Assembly (NCBI GenBank): GCA_021817645.1
Contig: JAKAGH010000201.1
Coordinates: forward strand, 1 to 6,027
Direction: 5' to 3'
Length of the DNA stretch: 6,027 bases
DNA from: Deltaproteobacteria bacterium
GTDB lineage: Bacteria > Desulfobacterota > Desulfobaccia > Desulfobaccales > 0-14-0-80-60-11
Notes under the pieces: generated by a model
The model's input: only the letters and a program-made list of their open reading frames with translations
Databases searched by the model: none
Told to the model about the DNA's origin: nothing
Part shown: positions 1 to 4,898 of the stretch, piece by piece
Position numbering within the stretch: position 1 is the first letter of the stretch
Layout: each line of letters starts with the position of its first letter
Translations under genes and position numbers: made by a program

Positions 1-11
1 GGCTGCCTCCG

Positions 12-28
12 GATAACATATTGTTATC
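12..28. repeat. 17-bp palindrome (GATAACA-TAT-TGTTATC)
   Basis: Perfect 7-bp arms flank a 3-base centre and end one base before a -35-like TTGACT at 30-35. The size and position suit a dimeric repressor operator, but no regulator is identified and chance cannot be excluded. Confidence 0.35.
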
Positions 29-29
29 G

Positions 30-56
30 TTGACTATAGCACCTTTTCGCTATTAT
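30..56 (+). promoter_or_regulatory. Possible sigma-70-like promoter in the island end
   Basis: TTGACT at 30-35 and TATTAT at 51-56 are separated by 15 bases, shorter than the usual 17. Any transcript would run into a region with no clear gene, so it would serve an RNA, a small ORF, or the HTH-integrase pair some 430 bases downstream. This is a weak prediction. Confidence 0.22.
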
Positions 57-342
57 GGACAGCCTTATTTAAGGGTCATAAACAAATGAGTTTTTCAACA
101 ACCTGCTAAGGGGTTTTCTCCTTGGTTGTTCAAACCTAAGGAAACACTCATCGTAGGCATAAAGAATTGTTTGGCAAGTCACACTTTTTTCAAGTTTGCG
201 AGGATGTGACCATGGCTGAAGTGGTTGAATTTTTATCGGACCACCTGCAGGAACCATCGACCAAACCCCTGAGTTCCTGAATCGATGGGGTACTGGGTTG
301 GCGATTAAGGGAGCAAGACGATAGTGCTGCTGATGCATGGTG

Positions 343-367
343 ACCGGGTGTTAGGCAGACAACCGGT
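343..367. repeat. Hairpin-forming inverted repeat
   Basis: ACCGG (343-347) pairs with CCGGT (363-367). After a single G-A mismatch, TGTT (349-352) pairs with GACA (358-361), with one G-T pair, leaving a 5-base loop. No T-tract follows, so it is not a standard terminator. It is the strongest local fold I noticed in the gene-free left stretch. Confidence 0.35.
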
Positions 368-486
368 GGCGACCGCGGAGTTTACTGGTTCATCGGCTAT
401 GCCCTATGACTATATCAATAACGATGGGAAAATGTTGAAACGGGTGCTACCACCGACTTGCGACTAGCCAGAACAATTTTAAAACT

Positions 487-843
487 ATGGCTATCCAAAG
501 TTCTCCTTTACCTCTTTTAACCCCCGATGAGGTGGCAGAGCTCTTGCATCTGTCATTAGCCACCATCTATGCCAAGGCTCATAGCCTGGGGGGATTCTAC
601 CCGGCTGGCATTAAGGCGCTGCGTTTCAGAAGGGAGACGATCTATGCCATTATGGAGGGACCCCAAGACCGGAAAGTACCGCATTCAATTCCAATATCAG
701 GGGAAGAGGTACAGCAAGACGGGATTCAACACCCAAAAGGCCGCCGAAAGGTGGGAAGTGAACAAAAGAACGGAACTGGAGCAGGAAGCTCAGACCCTTC
801 CATCGCCGCCGACGCCGTCCGTTTCGGTCTCCGAACCGCTTGA
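487..843 (+). CDS. Excisionase-like helix-turn-helix protein
   Basis: The first ~57 residues form a helix-turn-helix of the excisionase/MerR-like DNA-binding family. LLTPDEVAELLHLS followed by ATIYAKAHSLGGFYPAG gives the two recognition helices, and ALRFRRETIYAIME gives the usual closing strand and helix. Such small proteins commonly sit next to tyrosine recombinases and set excision direction or repress the int promoter. I infer that role here from context. The reading frame stays open past the domain for about 60 more residues, but that tail (polar, rich in G, Q, S and R) is read from DNA that encodes the integrase in another frame. It looks like run-on translation rather than a domain; homologues in this class that I recall end soon after the HTH. 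No Shine-Dalgarno precedes the ATG at 487, and there is no other good in-frame start before the domain. A frameshift that once joined HTH and integrase is an alternative reading. Confidence 0.68.
   Translation: MAIQSSPLPLLTPDEVAELLHLSLATIYAKAHSLGGFYPAGIKALRFRRETIYAIMEGPQDRKVPHSIPISGEEVQQDGIQHPKGRRKVGSEQKNGTGAGSSDPSIAADAVRFGLRTA
631..636 (+). promoter_or_regulatory. Ribosome binding site deciding the integrase start
   Basis: AGGGAG lies 7 bases before the ATG at 644. It favours that start over the upstream in-frame ATG at 569, which would add 25 residues translated from the HTH-coding stretch. It lies inside the HTH gene, so the two genes are probably translationally coupled. Confidence 0.7.
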
Positions 844-1756
844 TTTGGAAACCTTGATGGTCAAGCACCTGCGCTTGGCCGAAAGAGGACTGGCTGAAAA
901 TACCCTCACCTATCGGAAGACCGTCTTTAAGCGATTTCTCGCTCATGCCGGAAATATTCTGGCTGCCAACATCACCGCGGATCATGTGGAAGGCTATCTG
1001 CTGACGCGGCCCTCCAACAACAATTTCAACAAAGACAGAACGGAGTTAATGCGCCTTTTCTCTTGGGCACATCGCCGGTTCCTGCTGTCCCACAACCCGG
1101 TTTACTTGGTGGAAAAACTATCGGTGGAGCGGAATCAAAAGGTGATCCCCTCCCCCCAGGCCATGGCAAAAATTCTCGTAGCGGCCGGTCCCGACCGGCC
1201 TCTGCTTCTGGTGCTCTTTCACACCATGGCCCGGATAGACGAGGTTCTGCGCCTCAAGTGGGAGGACGTGAATTTCCAGGAGAAGGCCGTGCGCCTCTGG
1301 ACCCGGAAGCGTCGGGGCGGAAATTGGGAATTTGACTGGCTGCCGATGAACGAGGACCTGGAGCAGGTGCTGTGGAACCTCTGGCAGAAGCGCGAGCAGG
1401 ACGAATGGATCTTTTATAACCACAAGATGGGGACCCGTTATCTCTATCGGCCCAAACTCATGGGGACCATCTGTAGAACCGCAGGGGTGCCTAAATACGG
1501 GTTCCACACCATCCGGCACTTCGTGGCCAGCTATCTTTTCGACAAGAAGAAAGTGAGCCTGCCGGTAATCTCCAAACTCCTGCGCCATAAAAGCCTGCGG
1601 ACTACCGAACTCTACCTGCAGGCAATCGACCCGAGGTTCCGGGAGACCATGCGTTTGTTGGAGGGAAATGTGGTGCAGCTCCTCAGCGAACCTTTCGCCG
1701 AAGAAAAAACCTACTCACCACCTACTCACCAGGAAGCGGGAGGTTCAACTTCTTGA
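644..1756 (+). CDS. Tyrosine recombinase (phage/island integrase)
   Basis: This is a 370-residue site-specific integrase that would insert and excise the element at an att site. Residues 1-50 (starting MPLWRDPKTGKYRIQFQYQG) form an arm-type DNA-binding domain of short beta strands plus a helix. Residues ~64-160 are the SAM-like core-binding domain. Residues ~170-335 are the catalytic domain. The whole catalytic set is visible: R197 (in MARIDEVLRL), K222 (WTRKRRGG), H288 and R291 (HTIRH), H315 (LLRHKS) and nucleophile Y324 (TTELYLQ). The length is normal for the family and the gene appears intact. An in-frame ATG at 569 would overlap the HTH domain and is not preferred, because the ATG at 644 has a good RBS and begins the expected arm domain. 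The gene overlaps the HTH ORF by 200 bases and ends 21 bases from the tRNA-Arg 3' end, the likely target. The last ~20 residues are shaped by an 11-bp tandem duplication. Confidence 0.93.
   Translation: MPLWRDPKTGKYRIQFQYQGKRYSKTGFNTQKAAERWEVNKRTELEQEAQTLPSPPTPSVSVSEPLDLETLMVKHLRLAERGLAENTLTYRKTVFKRFLAHAGNILAANITADHVEGYLLTRPSNNNFNKDRTELMRLFSWAHRRFLLSHNPVYLVEKLSVERNQKVIPSPQAMAKILVAAGPDRPLLLVLFHTMARIDEVLRLKWEDVNFQEKAVRLWTRKRRGGNWEFDWLPMNEDLEQVLWNLWQKREQDEWIFYNHKMGTRYLYRPKLMGTICRTAGVPKYGFHTIRHFVASYLFDKKKVSLPVISKLLRHKSLRTTELYLQAIDPRFRETMRLLEGNVVQLLSEPFAEEKTYSPPTHQEAGGSTS
1710..1731 (+). repeat. 11-bp tandem direct repeat in the integrase 3' end
   Basis: CCTACTCACCA occurs twice back to back (1710-1720 and 1721-1731). 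Because 11 is not a multiple of three, the second copy shifts the reading frame and sets the C-terminal residues. It lies about 47-68 bases from the tRNA 3' end. That is a distance and unit size also seen for integrase arm-type sites, but a binding role is only a possibility. Confidence 0.8.
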
Positions 1757-1759
1757 ACC
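1742..1759. repeat. Perfect inverted repeat across the integrase stop codon
   Basis: GGTTCAA (1742-1748), CTTC spacer, TTGAACC (1753-1759). The TGA of the integrase (1754-1756) lies in the right arm. The hairpin sits between two convergent genes, integrase and tRNA-Arg. Neither strand has an adjacent T-tract, though a minus-strand T6 lies about 33 bases beyond it, so it may help end or process either transcript. GGTTCAA also matches the conserved T-arm motif of tRNA genes. Confidence 0.6.
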
Positions 1760-1777
1760 GGAAATCCTTGATAATAC

Positions 1778-1805
1778 TGGCGCGCCCGGAGGGATTTGAA
1801 CCCCC
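1778..1805. other. Likely attachment site at the tRNA-Arg 3' end
   Basis: The acceptor 3' strand and T arm of the tRNA face the integrase gene 21 bases away, the usual arrangement at an island or prophage junction. Crossover would fall within this segment or extend toward the anticodon loop. No second copy of the segment exists in positions 1-1777, so the partner att site must lie to the left of the window. Exact att limits cannot be read from one junction. Confidence 0.55.
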
Positions 1806-1855
1806 GACACATGGATTCGTAGTCCATTGCTCTGTCCAGACTGAGCTACGGGCGC
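1778..1855 (-). tRNA. tRNA-Arg (anticodon ACG)
   Basis: Read on the minus strand, a full cloverleaf folds. The acceptor GCGCCCG pairs with CGGGCGC. The D stem is GCTC/GAGC around a loop containing GG. The anticodon stem is ATGGA/TCCAT with loop CTACGAA, giving ACG. The variable loop is GTGTC. The T stem is GGGGG/CCCTC (one G-T pair) with loop TTCAAAT. The discriminator base is G and CCA is encoded (TGG at 1778-1780 on the plus strand). The anticodon bases lie at 1818-1820. The first anticodon base A would be deaminated to inosine, as in other bacterial tRNA-Arg(ACG), to read CGU, CGC and CGA. The gene appears intact, as expected when an integrating element restores the tRNA 3' end. Confidence 0.96.
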
Positions 1856-1870
1856 GTGGGTTGGGAGAGC

Positions 1871-1889
1871 GGCTGAGGTTTTCTCAGCC
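1871..1889 (-). other. Hairpin in the pre-tRNA 5' leader
   Basis: GGCTGAG and CTCAGCC pair perfectly around a 5-base loop. On the minus strand this lies between the predicted transcription start (about 1898) and the mature tRNA 5' end at 1855. It would form in the precursor leader that RNase P removes. Read on the plus strand, a T6 run starts 12 bases after the stem, too far for a standard terminator. Confidence 0.5.
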
Positions 1890-1904
1890 TTCGCTTAACA
1901 ATTT

Positions 1905-1933
1905 TTTATAACTCCTGGAGGGCAAAAGGTCAA
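1905..1933 (-). promoter_or_regulatory. Promoter of tRNA-Arg
   Basis: On the minus strand, TTGACC (plus-strand 1928-1933) and TATAAA (1905-1910) are separated by exactly 17 bases, a near-consensus housekeeping promoter. Transcription would start near 1898, leaving a leader of about 43 bases before the tRNA. Confidence 0.75.
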
Positions 1934-1960
1934 CCCTCTATCCTATCTGAGGCTGCTACA

Positions 1961-2086
1961 AGACCTCTAACTTGTCATTCTGACAGTGCGGTGCGGCCGG
2001 AGAATCTCGCAGCCGCCCATAAGGCGAGCTCGCCCCGAAGCTGCGCTCCCTTCGGAATGACCGGAAACGGACTTCCCCAGAGGTCT
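1961..2086. repeat. Nested inverted-repeat element, MITE-like or interspersed repeat
   Basis: The outer arms AGACCTCT (1961-1968) and AGAGGTCT (2079-2086) are perfect inverted repeats. Inside them, GTCATTCTGA (1974-1983) faces TCGGAATGAC (2052-2061) with one wobble position. The centre holds a perfect 12-bp palindrome GGCGAGCTCGCC (2023-2034). The wording GTCATTC(T/C)GA...GAATCTCGC...GGAATGAC resembles a dispersed repeat that I recall from intergenic regions of many bacterial genomes. There is no ORF of its own, so any mobility would depend on a transposase elsewhere. It occupies most of the tRNA-hypF spacer. Confidence 0.6.
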
Positions 2087-2107
2087 CTAGCGGCCGCGCT
2101 CCCTTTA

Positions 2108-2138
2108 TTTACACCCATTGCTATCTATACAATATAAT
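2108..2138 (+). promoter_or_regulatory. Secondary candidate promoter for hypF
   Basis: TTTACA at 2108-2113 and a perfect TATAAT at 2133-2138 are separated by 19 bases, longer than ideal. It lies upstream of the stronger extended -10 element and could act as an alternative start. Confidence 0.35.
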
Positions 2139-2167
2139 TATTAGAACTGTGCGCCGGGGCGACAATT

Positions 2168-2176
2168 TGTTATAAT
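2168..2176 (+). promoter_or_regulatory. Extended -10 promoter of hypF
   Basis: TGTTATAAT is a TG-n-TATAAT extended -10 element. No good -35 is present, which extended -10 promoters tolerate. Transcription would begin near 2183, about 52 bases before the hypF ATG. A short inverted repeat, GTTA-N5-TAAC (2169-2181), overlaps the element and could be an operator. No sigma-54 (GG/GC) element was seen. Confidence 0.55.
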
Positions 2177-2234
2177 GTAACCGGTGTGATTTTGAGCCAT
2201 TCCGGGTCCTCCGGCAAAAATCGTCTCCGAGGTT

Positions 2235-4535
2235 ATGATTACGACCCCAGGCGCCATTTCCCAGCGTAAGCTGAAAGTAACCGGCATCGTTCAGGGCGTG
2301 GGCTTCCGGCCTTTTGTCTATCGTCTGGCTCGGGACCACCACCTGGCCGGCTGGGTCTGCAACACGTCGAGCGGCGTGGAGATCCAGGTGGCAGGCGCAA
2401 CTGCGGCCGTGGACAGCTTTGTCCGGAAATTGTCGACGGACGCGCCATCTCTAGCCCGGATCGACGCCATCCTGCAGGTGGACGCCGAACCCTGGAGCCG
2501 GGAAGGTTTCCGCATTCTGGTGAGCAAAAACCTGGCGGCCACACAGGCCCTAATCCCCGCGGACGTGTCCACCTGCCCGGATTGTTTCCGGGAAATTATG
2601 GACCCGGGAGACCGGCGCTACCAGTATCCTTTCACCAACTGCACCAATTGCGGCCCCCGTTTCACCATCATCCGGCAGGTGCCCTACGACCGGCCCCAGA
2701 CCACCATGGCGGCGTTCGCCCTGTGCCCGGAGTGCCGGGCAGAATACGAAAATCCGGAGGACCGGCGCTTTCATGCCGAGCCCACGGCCTGCCCCCGCTG
2801 CGGCCCCTGGGTCTGGCTGGAAGAAAATGGGGCCGTGATCGAAGAAGAACCCCTGAAAGCTGCGGGCCGTCTGCTGCGAGAGGGGAAGATTGTGGCGGTC
2901 AAGGGCCTGGGCGGCTTCCACCTGGCCGCGGACGCCCGGAATGAAGAGGCCCTGCTGACCCTCCGGAGCCGCAAGGGCCGGGTGGCCAAACCTTTTGCGG
3001 TCATGGTCCGGGACCTGGCCGAAGCGGAGCTTTTGGGCAAACTGGGGGACCTGGAACGGTCCTTGCTTCAATCGCCGGAACGGCCCATCGTCCTGGCCAA
3101 AACGCGGGTGAACAGCCCGGTTTCCCCCCAGGTGGCCCCGGGGAATAATTACCTGGGATTGATGTTGCCATACACGCCGCTGCATCTGCTGCTTTTTGAG
3201 CATGCGCCCCCGGCCCTGGTGATGACCAGCGGCAACCTGAGTGAGGAACCCCTGGAATTCACCAATGCGGGGGCCAGGACCCGTCTGGAGGCCCTGGCCG
3301 ACGCCCTGCTGCTGCACAACCGGGACATTGAAGTGCCCTGCGACGATTCGGTGGTGCGCCCGGTGGACGCGGCCATGGTGATGCCTGTGCGCCGGGCCCG
3401 GGGGTTGGTGCCCCGGCCGGTGCGGCTACCTCTGCCGACCCCCCCGGTCCTGGGGGTGGGCGCGGAGCAGAAGAACACCTTTTGCCTGGCCTGGGAGCGC
3501 ACCGCGCTGTTAAGCCAGCACATCGGCGACCTGGACACCGCGGAGACCTTTGATTATTACCGCCAGGCCATCCGGCATTTTGCGGGCCTCTGCCGCCAGG
3601 AACCAAGGGTGATCGCCCATGACCTGCACCCCCAGTACCTCAGCACCCGCTATGCCCGGGAGCAGGAGGGAGTGAGACTCATAGGTGTGCAGCACCACCA
3701 CGCTCATATCGCCGCGTGTCTCGCCGAGAACGGGCGCACGGAGAAGTGCCTCGGCATCGCCCTGGACGGCACCGGCTATGGCCCGGACGGCACGGTGTGG
3801 GGCGGGGAAATCCTGGTGGCGGACCTGGCGGACTTTTCCCGGGCCGGTCACCTGGCTCCGGTGCGCCTGCCCGGGGGTGACGCCGCAGCCCGGGACCCCC
3901 GGCGCATGGCTGCGGCCTTTCTTAAAGCTGCTTACGGCGAGGGTTTTGCGGCAGCCGCAGACCGGCTGGACCTGAAATTCACTGCCTTTGAGTGGCAAGT
4001 CCTCCGGCGCCAGTTGGACACCGGACTGAACTCCCCTCTGACCTCCAGCGCCGGACGGCTCTTCGATGCGGTGGCCGCGGCCCTGGGAGTCTGCCGCGTC
4101 CGCACCTACGAAGGCCAGCCAGCCGTGGAACTGGAGATGAGCGCGGACCCGGAGGAAGAAGGTTTTTACGAATTAGAGCCTCCCCAGGGAAATGAGAGCC
4201 TCATCCTGGACACCCCGGCCCTGTTCCGGGCGGTTATGGAGGACTTCTGGTCCGGCGCCGGGGTTGAAAAAATTGCGGCCCGGTTCCATAATTCCTTGGT
4301 GCGGCTGCTCGCGGCCGTGTGTGCGCGGGTGCGGGAGCAGAACGGCGTGGAATTGGCGGCCCTGGCTGGCGGGGTCTTTCAAAACGCGTTGCTGTTTACC
4401 AAGTTGCGCCGCCGCCTGGAAGAACTGGGTTTCGAAGTGCTGTTCCATACCCAAACGCCACCCAACGACGGGAGCATCTCCCTGGGCCAGGTAGCCGTGG
4501 CTGCGGCGCGGCTGCAAAAAGAGGAGAAAAATTGA
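2235..4535 (+). CDS. hypF: HypF carbamoyltransferase, [NiFe]-hydrogenase maturation
   Basis: Cytoplasmic enzyme that converts carbamoyl phosphate and ATP to carbamoyl-adenylate and loads the carbamoyl group on the C-terminal cysteine of HypE, the source of the CN ligands. The 766 residues match the family length and all domains are intact. Acylphosphatase-like, ~9-97: GIVQGVGFRPFVYR with R25, and N43 in GWVCNTSSG. Zinc fingers: CPDC 114-117 with C136/C139, then CPEC 164-167 with C186/C189. YrdC-like, ~200-388: KGLGGFHLA and SRKGRVAKPFAVM. Kae1-like, ~405-760: GAEQKNTF, DLHPQYLSTRYA, HHHAH at 487-491, DGTGYGPDGTVWGGE, GGVFQN and NDGSISLGQ. The ATG at 2235 is the only sensible start, since an in-frame stop lies about 40 bases upstream; its RBS (GAGG, 2 bases away) is poorly spaced. 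hypC follows 141 bases later, and the stop codon lies inside a palindrome. Confidence 0.98.
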   Translation: MITTPGAISQRKLKVTGIVQGVGFRPFVYRLARDHHLAGWVCNTSSGVEIQVAGATAAVDSFVRKLSTDAPSLARIDAILQVDAEPWSREGFRILVSKNLAATQALIPADVSTCPDCFREIMDPGDRRYQYPFTNCTNCGPRFTIIRQVPYDRPQTTMAAFALCPECRAEYENPEDRRFHAEPTACPRCGPWVWLEENGAVIEEEPLKAAGRLLREGKIVAVKGLGGFHLAADARNEEALLTLRSRKGRVAKPFAVMVRDLAEAELLGKLGDLERSLLQSPERPIVLAKTRVNSPVSPQVAPGNNYLGLMLPYTPLHLLLFEHAPPALVMTSGNLSEEPLEFTNAGARTRLEALADALLLHNRDIEVPCDDSVVRPVDAAMVMPVRRARGLVPRPVRLPLPTPPVLGVGAEQKNTFCLAWERTALLSQHIGDLDTAETFDYYRQAIRHFAGLCRQEPRVIAHDLHPQYLSTRYAREQEGVRLIGVQHHHAHIAACLAENGRTEKCLGIALDGTGYGPDGTVWGGEILVADLADFSRAGHLAPVRLPGGDAAARDPRRMAAAFLKAAYGEGFAAAADRLDLKFTAFEWQVLRRQLDTGLNSPLTSSAGRLFDAVAAALGVCRVRTYEGQPAVELEMSADPEEEGFYELEPPQGNESLILDTPALFRAVMEDFWSGAGVEKIAARFHNSLVRLLAAVCARVREQNGVELAALAGGVFQNALLFTKLRRRLEELGFEVLFHTQTPPNDGSISLGQVAVAAARLQKEEKN

Positions 4536-4570
4536 GGGAGAGGGCCAAGGGCCCCTGCCCTCTCCCTCAA
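4532..4570 (+). repeat. Gene-end palindrome after hypF
   Basis: TTGAGGGAGAGGGC (4532-4545) is a perfect 14-bp inverted repeat of 4557-4570 around an 11-base loop, CAAGGGCCCCT. The hypF TGA (4533-4535) is part of the left arm. No T-tract follows directly. It would fold very stably and could protect the hypF mRNA 3' end or aid termination. It closely resembles the palindrome after hypD. Confidence 0.8.
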
Positions 4571-4610
4571 ACTCCCTCCCCAACCCCTTACAATTTTTAT
4601 GGATTTTGCT

Positions 4611-4635
4611 AAGGCATTGAAATTTTGCCTTTTTT
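4611..4635 (+). terminator. Weak intrinsic terminator candidate between hypF and hypC
   Basis: AAGGCA (4611-4616) pairs with TGCCTT (4626-4631) around a 9-base loop, and the stem runs into a T6 tract (4630-4635). The short stem and large loop suggest partial termination. If real, it would lower or separate hypCD expression from hypF. Confidence 0.4.
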
Positions 4636-4637
4636 AC

Positions 4638-4665
4638 TAAAAACCGAAAACTTAAAACTAAAAAC
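4638..4665 (+). repeat. Four degenerate tandem 7-mers before hypC
   Basis: TAAAAAC, CGAAAAC, TTAAAAC and TAAAAAC follow each other without gaps and share AAAAC at the end of each unit. The array abuts the hypC RBS (AGAGG, 4666-4670). It gives hypC an unstructured A-rich leader. I see no convincing promoter inside it. Confidence 0.65.
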
Positions 4666-4676
4666 AGAGGTTTTAC

Positions 4677-4898
4677 ATGTGTCTTGCCATACCCATGCAG
4701 ATTGTGGAGATTGAGGGGCTCACCGGCGTGGCCGAGGTGGATGGCGTCGCCCGGAAGGTGCGCCTGGATCTGCTCCCCGAAGTGTATCTGGGCGATTATG
4801 TGCTGGTGCACGCGGGCCTGGCCATCGCCCGGGTGGACGCCGGGGAAGCCGAAGAGACCCTGTCTCTGCTCAGGAAGATCGCCGATGAAGTTTATTGA
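4677..4898 (+). CDS. hypC: HypC hydrogenase maturation chaperone
   Basis: Small HypC/HybG/HupF-family protein, 73 residues, the usual length. It binds HypD to form the scaffold on which the Fe(CN)2CO unit is assembled, then carries the unit to the hydrogenase large-subunit precursor. The diagnostic N-terminus MCLAIPMQIVEIEG is present; C2 follows the initiator Met and is the essential iron-binding cysteine. The rest fits the OB-like beta barrel: GVAEVDGVARKVRLDLLPE, then GDYVLVHAGLAIARVD, and a C-terminal helix EAEETLSLLRKIADEV. The start is fixed by the family N-terminus and by AGAGG 6 bases before the ATG. The stop lies 14 bases inside hypD, so the two partners are translationally coupled. 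An in-frame relative of the same family can be hydrogenase-specific (HybG-like), but co-occurrence with hypD favours HypC. Confidence 0.97.
   Translation: MCLAIPMQIVEIEGLTGVAEVDGVARKVRLDLLPEVYLGDYVLVHAGLAIARVDAGEAEETLSLLRKIADEVY
4872..4877 (+). promoter_or_regulatory. Ribosome binding site of hypD
   Basis: AGGAAG lies 7 bases before the ATG at 4885, inside hypC. It supports that start over the far-upstream in-frame ATG at 4684, whose extra 67 residues would merely be hypC DNA read in another frame. Confidence 0.75.

Larger units (their letters stand above)
1..486. other. Island-end stretch with no convincing gene
   Basis: This stretch is visibly more AT-rich than the hyp genes to the right and has stops in all frames. 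Short ORFs exist but none is recognisable. One is a GTG-start ORF of 47 codons at 324-467, with an AGGGAG about 10 bases upstream, ending 19 bases before the HTH gene. Another is a 22-codon ORF at 212-280 behind a GCGAGGA. A third is an 89-codon minus-strand ORF at 69-338, which has low-complexity composition and no family resemblance that I can see. The segment around 88-108, reading TTTTTCAACAACC, resembles sequence often seen beside IS ends, but I find no matching terminal repeat. It could be decayed mobile DNA, a regulatory region for the int module, or a structured RNA. Confidence 0.5.

Noticed and set aside
69..338. Minus-strand 89-codon ORF as a gene
   Set aside because: It has no recognisable domain, no clear RBS and an irregular composition; kept only as a note in the gene-free stretch.
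93..440. TTTCAACA (93-100) and TGTTGAAA (433-440) as terminal inverted repeats of an IS or MITE
   Set aside because: Only 8 bases match and the flanks do not extend it; chance is sufficient.
569..643. Integrase start at the ATG at 569
   Set aside because: The added 25 residues come from the HTH-coding stretch and match no arm domain; the ATG at 644 has AGGGAG at a 7-base spacing.
1..1777. CRISPR array, retron or group II intron
   Set aside because: There are no regularly spaced repeats, no reverse transcriptase and no domain V-like structure.
1871..1907. Plus-strand terminator of the integrase after the tRNA
   Set aside because: The T-run begins 12 bases after the stem, and the hairpin fits better as the minus-strand pre-tRNA leader.
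2118..2138. Promoter TTGCTA with TATAAT
   Set aside because: The spacing is only 9 bases, which does not fit a sigma-70 promoter.
2550..3317. Minus-strand open frame of 255 codons opposite hypF
   Set aside because: It is a shadow of the conserved zinc-finger and YrdC-like coding region of hypF.
4684..4884. N-terminal extension of hypD starting at 4684
   Set aside because: The extra residues are hypC DNA in the wrong frame (C-, W- and P-rich); the ATG at 4885 has a proper RBS and the family N-terminus.
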